A stretch of 64,000 nucleotides of DNA from Pyropia yezoensis (taxonomy: Eukaryota; Rhodophyta; Bangiophyceae; Bangiales; Bangiaceae). Position 1 is the first letter of the stretch, and every line of letters begins with the position of its first letter. A model generated the notes under the pieces. The model made no database searches, had not been told where the DNA came from, and saw only the letters and a list, made by a program, of their open reading frames with translations. This document shows, piece by piece, positions 60,239 through 64,000 of the stretch. Both the position numbers and the translations under genes were made by a program. The stretch is taken from contig CM020619.1 of NCBI GenBank assembly GCA_009829735.1, positions 26,376,063 to 26,440,062 on the forward strand. The letters are read 5' to 3'.

Positions 60239-60288
60239 GAGGAAGGATGACCGGGGGGCGCTGGGGTAACCCAAGCAAGCCACCCCGG
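60226..60288 (+). promoter_or_regulatory. Predicted -1 ribosomal frameshift signal between gag and pol
   Basis: GGGAAAC at 60226-60232 is read in the gag frame as G GGA AAC, the exact X XXY YYZ form, with gag stop TGA at 60236. Slipping back one base enters the pol frame, which is open from 60142. Downstream, CCGGGG (60251-60256) can pair with CCCCGG (60283-60288), enclosing TGGG/CCCA (60262-60265 with 60270-60273). The 18-base spacer is longer than usual, so a pseudoknot or another structure may be the real stimulator. Confidence 0.65.
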
Positions 60289-63200
60289 AGTACCGCGGGG
60301 AAAGCCCCACGGAGAGCGCGGTTGAGCCGACGCCGCATCAACCCCCGGGTACACCTTCCGGCCCCGACGACACGGCGTCAGGGGATTGATGACCAACCAC
60401 CAAGGTTGGGAGGAGAGGACGGGAAGCCCCGTCACATGGAACCAGACAAAGGCCCTGTTCAGGATGCCCGAGCTACACCGGATATCGGTGTAGGCCACGT
60501 GCTGTTTACCTTGGAGAACTTCAAGGTATCAGCCACACTGGGGGTTGACCCCCAGTCGACACGATCGTACTACCCTGTACTGGATACAGGGGCTGGACCC
60601 AACCTTATCCGGAAGGATACCCTCCCGGACAAGTGGCTTCCGCGAGTCAGAGTGACTCGGGGACCCACCATCAAGGACGCGAATGGTCGCACGACCGCAG
60701 CGATGTCGCTGCGGGTTACCATCGGGGAACTCACCACGGAAGTCGACTTCCTGGTGTGTGAGACCCTATCGGTGCCCTGCATACTGGGGTGCACCTTCAT
60801 CAACGTTCACGTTGATGCAATCCGGCCAGGCCGGAGGACCGTCGAGCTTCAAGAAGCCGACGGGACGAAGCGAGGACACACGGCTATCGTCAGGGACCTG
60901 ACGCTACAAGGGAGCCACGTTAACGTGGCTGAGGTGTACGCAAGTGTCGAGCCGAAGACCCTTCGGTTGGCCAAGCGAACTCGCTTTGAGCCGTTGTCGG
61001 AGACAGTCCTCCCGGTTAACTGTGACCTCGCAGGCATCTGCAGAGTCAAGTCCAACTTGCGGATGTACAAGCGCCATGGGTTGACCATGGCCAACGGTCT
61101 CATAGACCTCCCATCAGGAGGGTCGTCCCTCCTAGTGATGGCGAACTATCGCCGTAAGGCAGTCACCCTCCCGAAGGGAACTATCCTCGGGATTGCCGAG
61201 CTCTACGAAGGAGATATCCTTACCCCTGACAAGGAAGGTCAAGTGGACCCACTTGAGGTGCTGGCGGTCGCCGAGACCACCGAGCGACAGCAACCCGATG
61301 ACGGGAAGCCTAGTCGACCATCATTACCGGCGGATATTCCGCCGAAGGACCAAGAAGCATTGAAGGCACTGGCCGAGGCGGACCTCGACCACCTTCCCCC
61401 TTCCGTAGCCGAAGGGGTACGACGGATGTTAAGAAAGCATGACGTCATGTGGACAGGCGAAGCCCTGGGTACCATTGGGGCAACCCAACATCGTATTGAC
61501 CTGGTACCAGGCGCACGCCCCGCCCGGTCACAACCGCACCGAGCGGGACCTATGCAACGAGAGATCGTTGATGGAGAAGTGAAGAGGATGAGTGAAGCGA
61601 AGGTGATACGACCTTCGATGTCGGAGTGGGGTGCCCCAGTCGTTATCGTACCGAAGAAGGATCAAACCCCTCGGTTTTGCATCGATTATCGACGCCTCAA
61701 CTTGGTTACCAAGAAGGACTCCTACCCTTTACCAAGGATGGATGAATGCATCGACTCCCTGGGGGAGGCTACGGTGTTTACCACCATCGACTGCAATGCC
61801 GGATACTGGCAGATCCCGGTGGCGGACGAGGATATCCCCAAGACGGCATTCGTCTGTCACAGTGGAGTGTACGAGTTCCTAAGGATGCCCTTCGGATTGT
61901 CCAACGCCCCCGCTACATTCCAGCGGGCTATCGACATTATACTGTCGGGGGTGAAGTGGCGTAACTGCCTAGTGTACCTCGATGACGTCATCGTCTTCTC
62001 GCGTAACATGGATGACCATGTACAACATGTTGACGAGGTACTTACCCTCTTGAGGAACGCCGGGGTAACCCTGCGTCTGAAGAAGTGCGCCTTCTTCCAA
62101 CAGACGGTCGAGTATCTGGGCCACCAGATAACCCCTGGTAAACTAGGGGTACTCGAAGCCAATACCCGGGCACTCCGGGATGCCCGGTTCCCTAACACCC
62201 AGACGCAGCTCAAGAGCTTCCTGGGAGTGTGCAATGTATACCGACGGTTCGTCAAGGACTTCGCTCGGATAGCTAAACCGTTAACGGTTCTTACGAGCAG
62301 TACCCTGCCCAAGGTACTCCAACCCCCTTCGCCTAGCGAAGAGGAGGCATTCGAGTCGCTGAAGCGAGCCATACTATCCCCACCCGTCCTTGCGTTACCG
62401 CACCGACGGGGTACCTTCGTCATCGATGTCGATGCGTGCGACACCCAAGTGGGATGCACCCTGCTACAGGGGGAGACGTTGATCGGTACCTATAACGTTA
62501 TCCCGGACCTACGTCTGGTAGGATACTTCAGCCGGACACTCAACCCGGCTGAGCGTAACTATAGTGCCACCGAGCGTGAATGCCTCGGAGTTATATGGGC
62601 AGTGCAACTGCTCCGTCCATACCTGGAGGGCTCCAGGTTCATCGTGAGGTCCGACCACGAACCCCTACGATGGCTCCTCAACCTTGGTGACAAGGATTCC
62701 GATAGCCATGGGAGGCTAGCCCGATGGAGGCTAAAAATGGCCGAGCACGACTACCGTACCGTGTATAAGGCTGGGTCAACCCACCATCTCGGAGACGCAT
62801 TGTCTCGACTCGACACCCCGAGCGGGGATACCCGCCCGGTGGACGAGGACATCCCGGTGGTACCGGTCTGCATGGTGGGTAACGCTACCCAAGGTATGGT
62901 TGACCATACCATGGCACACCGAGCATGCCCACTAACCCTCGCGGACTTCCGCGAGGCACAAGCCAATGACGACGACTGTAGATGTCATCGCGCTAACCTC
63001 CTGGCCGGTACGGCCGGCATCTTCTCCGAGAACGAAGACGGACTCATATACCGGCGGGCACCCGCCGATGGACGACATCAAGTCGTGGTTCCCGTGTCCT
63101 TACGGCAAGCCGTCATGGAACGAGAACACGAGAACCCCACAGCCGGACACCCGGGGGGTTCACGTATGTTCGCAGCAATGCGAAGGTTCTTCTACTGGCC

Positions 63201-64000
63201 AGCAATGGCCGTCGACGTGGTCGACCACGTAAGGGGGTGCCACCCCTGTGCACGTAATCGCATGAGTCTACATAGGCAGGCGTCTGCCATGAAGCTATTC
63301 CCACCCGATGGGCCCAACGAGCAAGTCGCTATCGACATACTCGGGCCACTTCCGGTAACGGAAGAAGGGAACAGGTACATCCTGGTCACGTCTGACCGCT
63401 TCACTAAGCTGTCACGAGCGGCAGTCATCCCGAATGATACGGCATACACCATCATGAACGCAGTGGTTGACCACTGGATCAGTGCATACGGAGTCATGAA
63501 GCAACTCCTCTCCGACAACGGAGCAAACCTTACGTCAGCATTCTGCACTAAGGTCCTGGGCATGTTCGGTATCGAACCACGTCGGGCATCCGACTACCAC
63601 CCGCAAACCAACGGGCAGGTGGAGCGGTTCAACCGCACCATCGTCAAGATGCTACAGTGCTACGTGGCCGAGCACACGAACACTTGGGACAGGCTTCTGT
63701 CCGTACTCACCGTGGCATACAATGCCAGGCCACATCGGAGCACAAACATCGCTCCGCTGGAGTGGGTCATGCCACTAGGCGTCGGTAACCTGACGCTGCC
63801 ACCAGGCAGGTGCACTCGGTATGATACACCGAAGGGCCGACCGGCCGAACGTATCCACCTAGCTTGGTTGGCCAAGCTATCGTGGATGATTCCTAAGCTC
63901 AAGGGTGCCCTTGACAGAACACAACTTCGATATAAGAAGAACTTCGACGCCCGACTACGGGTGCGCAACGCTACCCTGATAACAGGTGACTGGGTCTACA
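60247..64000 (+). CDS. pol: Retrotransposon Pol polyprotein, C-terminus beyond the window
   Basis: The frame is open from 60142 to the right edge, with an ATG at 60247; expression is probably by -1 frameshift from gag rather than from that ATG. Aspartic protease motif LDTGAGPN lies near 60580. Reverse transcriptase spans about 61500-62200 with FCIDYRRLN, LRMPFGLSNAPATFQ and the catalytic YLDD (61975-61986). RNase H begins near 62410 (VIDVDACDTQVGCTLL) and includes SATERECLGVIWA. Integrase has an H-H-C-C zinc motif (HENPTAGH ... CHPC, about 63127-63245). Its D,D35E triad has Asp at 63334 and 63514 and Glu at 63622. No stop or frameshift is seen. Whether a chromodomain follows is unknown. Confidence 0.93.
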   Translation, partial: MTGGRWGNPSKPPRSTAGKAPRRARLSRRRINPRVHLPAPTTRRQGIDDQPPRLGGEDGKPRHMEPDKGPVQDARATPDIGVGHVLFTLENFKVSATLGVDPQSTRSYYPVLDTGAGPNLIRKDTLPDKWLPRVRVTRGPTIKDANGRTTAAMSLRVTIGELTTEVDFLVCETLSVPCILGCTFINVHVDAIRPGRRTVELQEADGTKRGHTAIVRDLTLQGSHVNVAEVYASVEPKTLRLAKRTRFEPLSETVLPVNCDLAGICRVKSNLRMYKRHGLTMANGLIDLPSGGSSLLVMANYRRKAVTLPKGTILGIAELYEGDILTPDKEGQVDPLEVLAVAETTERQQPDDGKPSRPSLPADIPPKDQEALKALAEADLDHLPPSVAEGVRRMLRKHDVMWTGEALGTIGATQHRIDLVPGARPARSQPHRAGPMQREIVDGEVKRMSEAKVIRPSMSEWGAPVVIVPKKDQTPRFCIDYRRLNLVTKKDSYPLPRMDECIDSLGEATVFTTIDCNAGYWQIPVADEDIPKTAFVCHSGVYEFLRMPFGLSNAPATFQRAIDIILSGVKWRNCLVYLDDVIVFSRNMDDHVQHVDEVLTLLRNAGVTLRLKKCAFFQQTVEYLGHQITPGKLGVLEANTRALRDARFPNTQTQLKSFLGVCNVYRRFVKDFARIAKPLTVLTSSTLPKVLQPPSPSEEEAFESLKRAILSPPVLALPHRRGTFVIDVDACDTQVGCTLLQGETLIGTYNVIPDLRLVGYFSRTLNPAERNYSATERECLGVIWAVQLLRPYLEGSRFIVRSDHEPLRWLLNLGDKDSDSHGRLARWRLKMAEHDYRTVYKAGSTHHLGDALSRLDTPSGDTRPVDEDIPVVPVCMVGNATQGMVDHTMAHRACPLTLADFREAQANDDDCRCHRANLLAGTAGIFSENEDGLIYRRAPADGRHQVVVPVSLRQAVMEREHENPTAGHPGGSRMFAAMRRFFYWPAMAVDVVDHVRGCHPCARNRMSLHRQASAMKLFPPDGPNEQVAIDILGPLPVTEEGNRYILVTSDRFTKLSRAAVIPNDTAYTIMNAVVDHWISAYGVMKQLLSDNGANLTSAFCTKVLGMFGIEPRRASDYHPQTNGQVERFNRTIVKMLQCYVAEHTNTWDRLLSVLTVAYNARPHRSTNIAPLEWVMPLGVGNLTLPPGRCTRYDTPKGRPAERIHLAWLAKLSWMIPKLKGALDRTQLRYKKNFDARLRVRNATLITGDWVY

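Larger units (their letters stand above)
57467..64000 (+). mobile_element. Ty3/gypsy LTR retrotransposon, 5' part, apparently intact up to the window edge
   Basis: Order: LTR, primer-binding site, gag, protease, reverse transcriptase, RNase H, integrase. That order is diagnostic of Ty3/gypsy (Metaviridae-type) elements. Neither gag nor pol contains an internal stop, the catalytic residues are intact, and the element looks young. The C-terminus of pol and the 3' LTR are outside the window. Confidence 0.92.

Noticed and set aside
1..64000. tRNA, rRNA or other structural RNA genes
   Set aside because: No T-loop/B-box (GGTTCGAATCC-like) pairing with an acceptor stem or other RNA signature was found by eye on either strand. 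A covariance-model scan would be needed to exclude them.

Overview
This is eukaryotic nuclear DNA from a very GC-rich genome. Genes are mostly single-exon with large disordered Gly/Ala/Pro-rich insertions, intergenic DNA is full of homopolymer G/C runs and short tandem arrays, and a Ty3/gypsy LTR retrotransposon is present. A plastid-type ferredoxin-nitrite reductase with an N-terminal targeting extension and an organelle-type isoleucyl-tRNA synthetase point to a photosynthetic alga. I infer a bangiophyte red alga (Porphyra/Pyropia-like); the sequence alone does not prove this.

Layout. About 1-26 kb is gene-poor and repeat-rich. It holds a leftward gene cut by the window edge (1-1760), several lineage-specific disordered or coiled-coil ORFs (3.2-4.4, 4.8-5.5, 8.1-9.8, 10.3-12.0, 13.8-14.7 and 22.8-25.1 kb), a dispersed repeat with six copies, a minisatellite at 12.7-13.5 kb, a 500-base assembly gap (14961-15460), and two arrays of one satellite family (16.1-16.6 and 22.1-22.8 kb). 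A probable 2-oxoglutarate/Fe(II) dioxygenase lies at 20.8-22.0 kb. From 26 to 34 kb there are more arrays and a divergent pair of secreted cysteine-rich proteins (28.7-29.2 and 31.0-31.6 kb) that share a 10-cysteine module, with GTACTGTAC palindromes lying 3' of both.

About 34.7-56 kb is the conserved core: a LisH/LUFS-domain regulator, a two-exon gene of unknown function, an FTSJ1/TRM7-type tRNA 2'-O-methyltransferase, the isoleucyl-tRNA synthetase, a SPRY-domain protein divergent from an RGG-box protein across a shared TATA/CRE-like promoter, a histidine/glycine-rich protein, a cyclin K/L/T-type transcriptional cyclin with one intron, and ferredoxin-nitrite reductase. Introns, where I can infer them, are about 165-310 bases with GT-AG borders.

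About 57.5 kb to the right edge is the 5' part of a Ty3/gypsy element: LTR, primer-binding site, gag, a canonical -1 slippery heptamer just before the gag stop, then protease, reverse transcriptase, RNase H and integrase without a stop up to the edge. The LTR appears to have landed in a leftward reading frame (56906-57466) that vaguely resembles a DDE-transposase tail. Methylation, translation and transcription genes share the core, but nothing suggests a functional cluster; they look like independent housekeeping genes.
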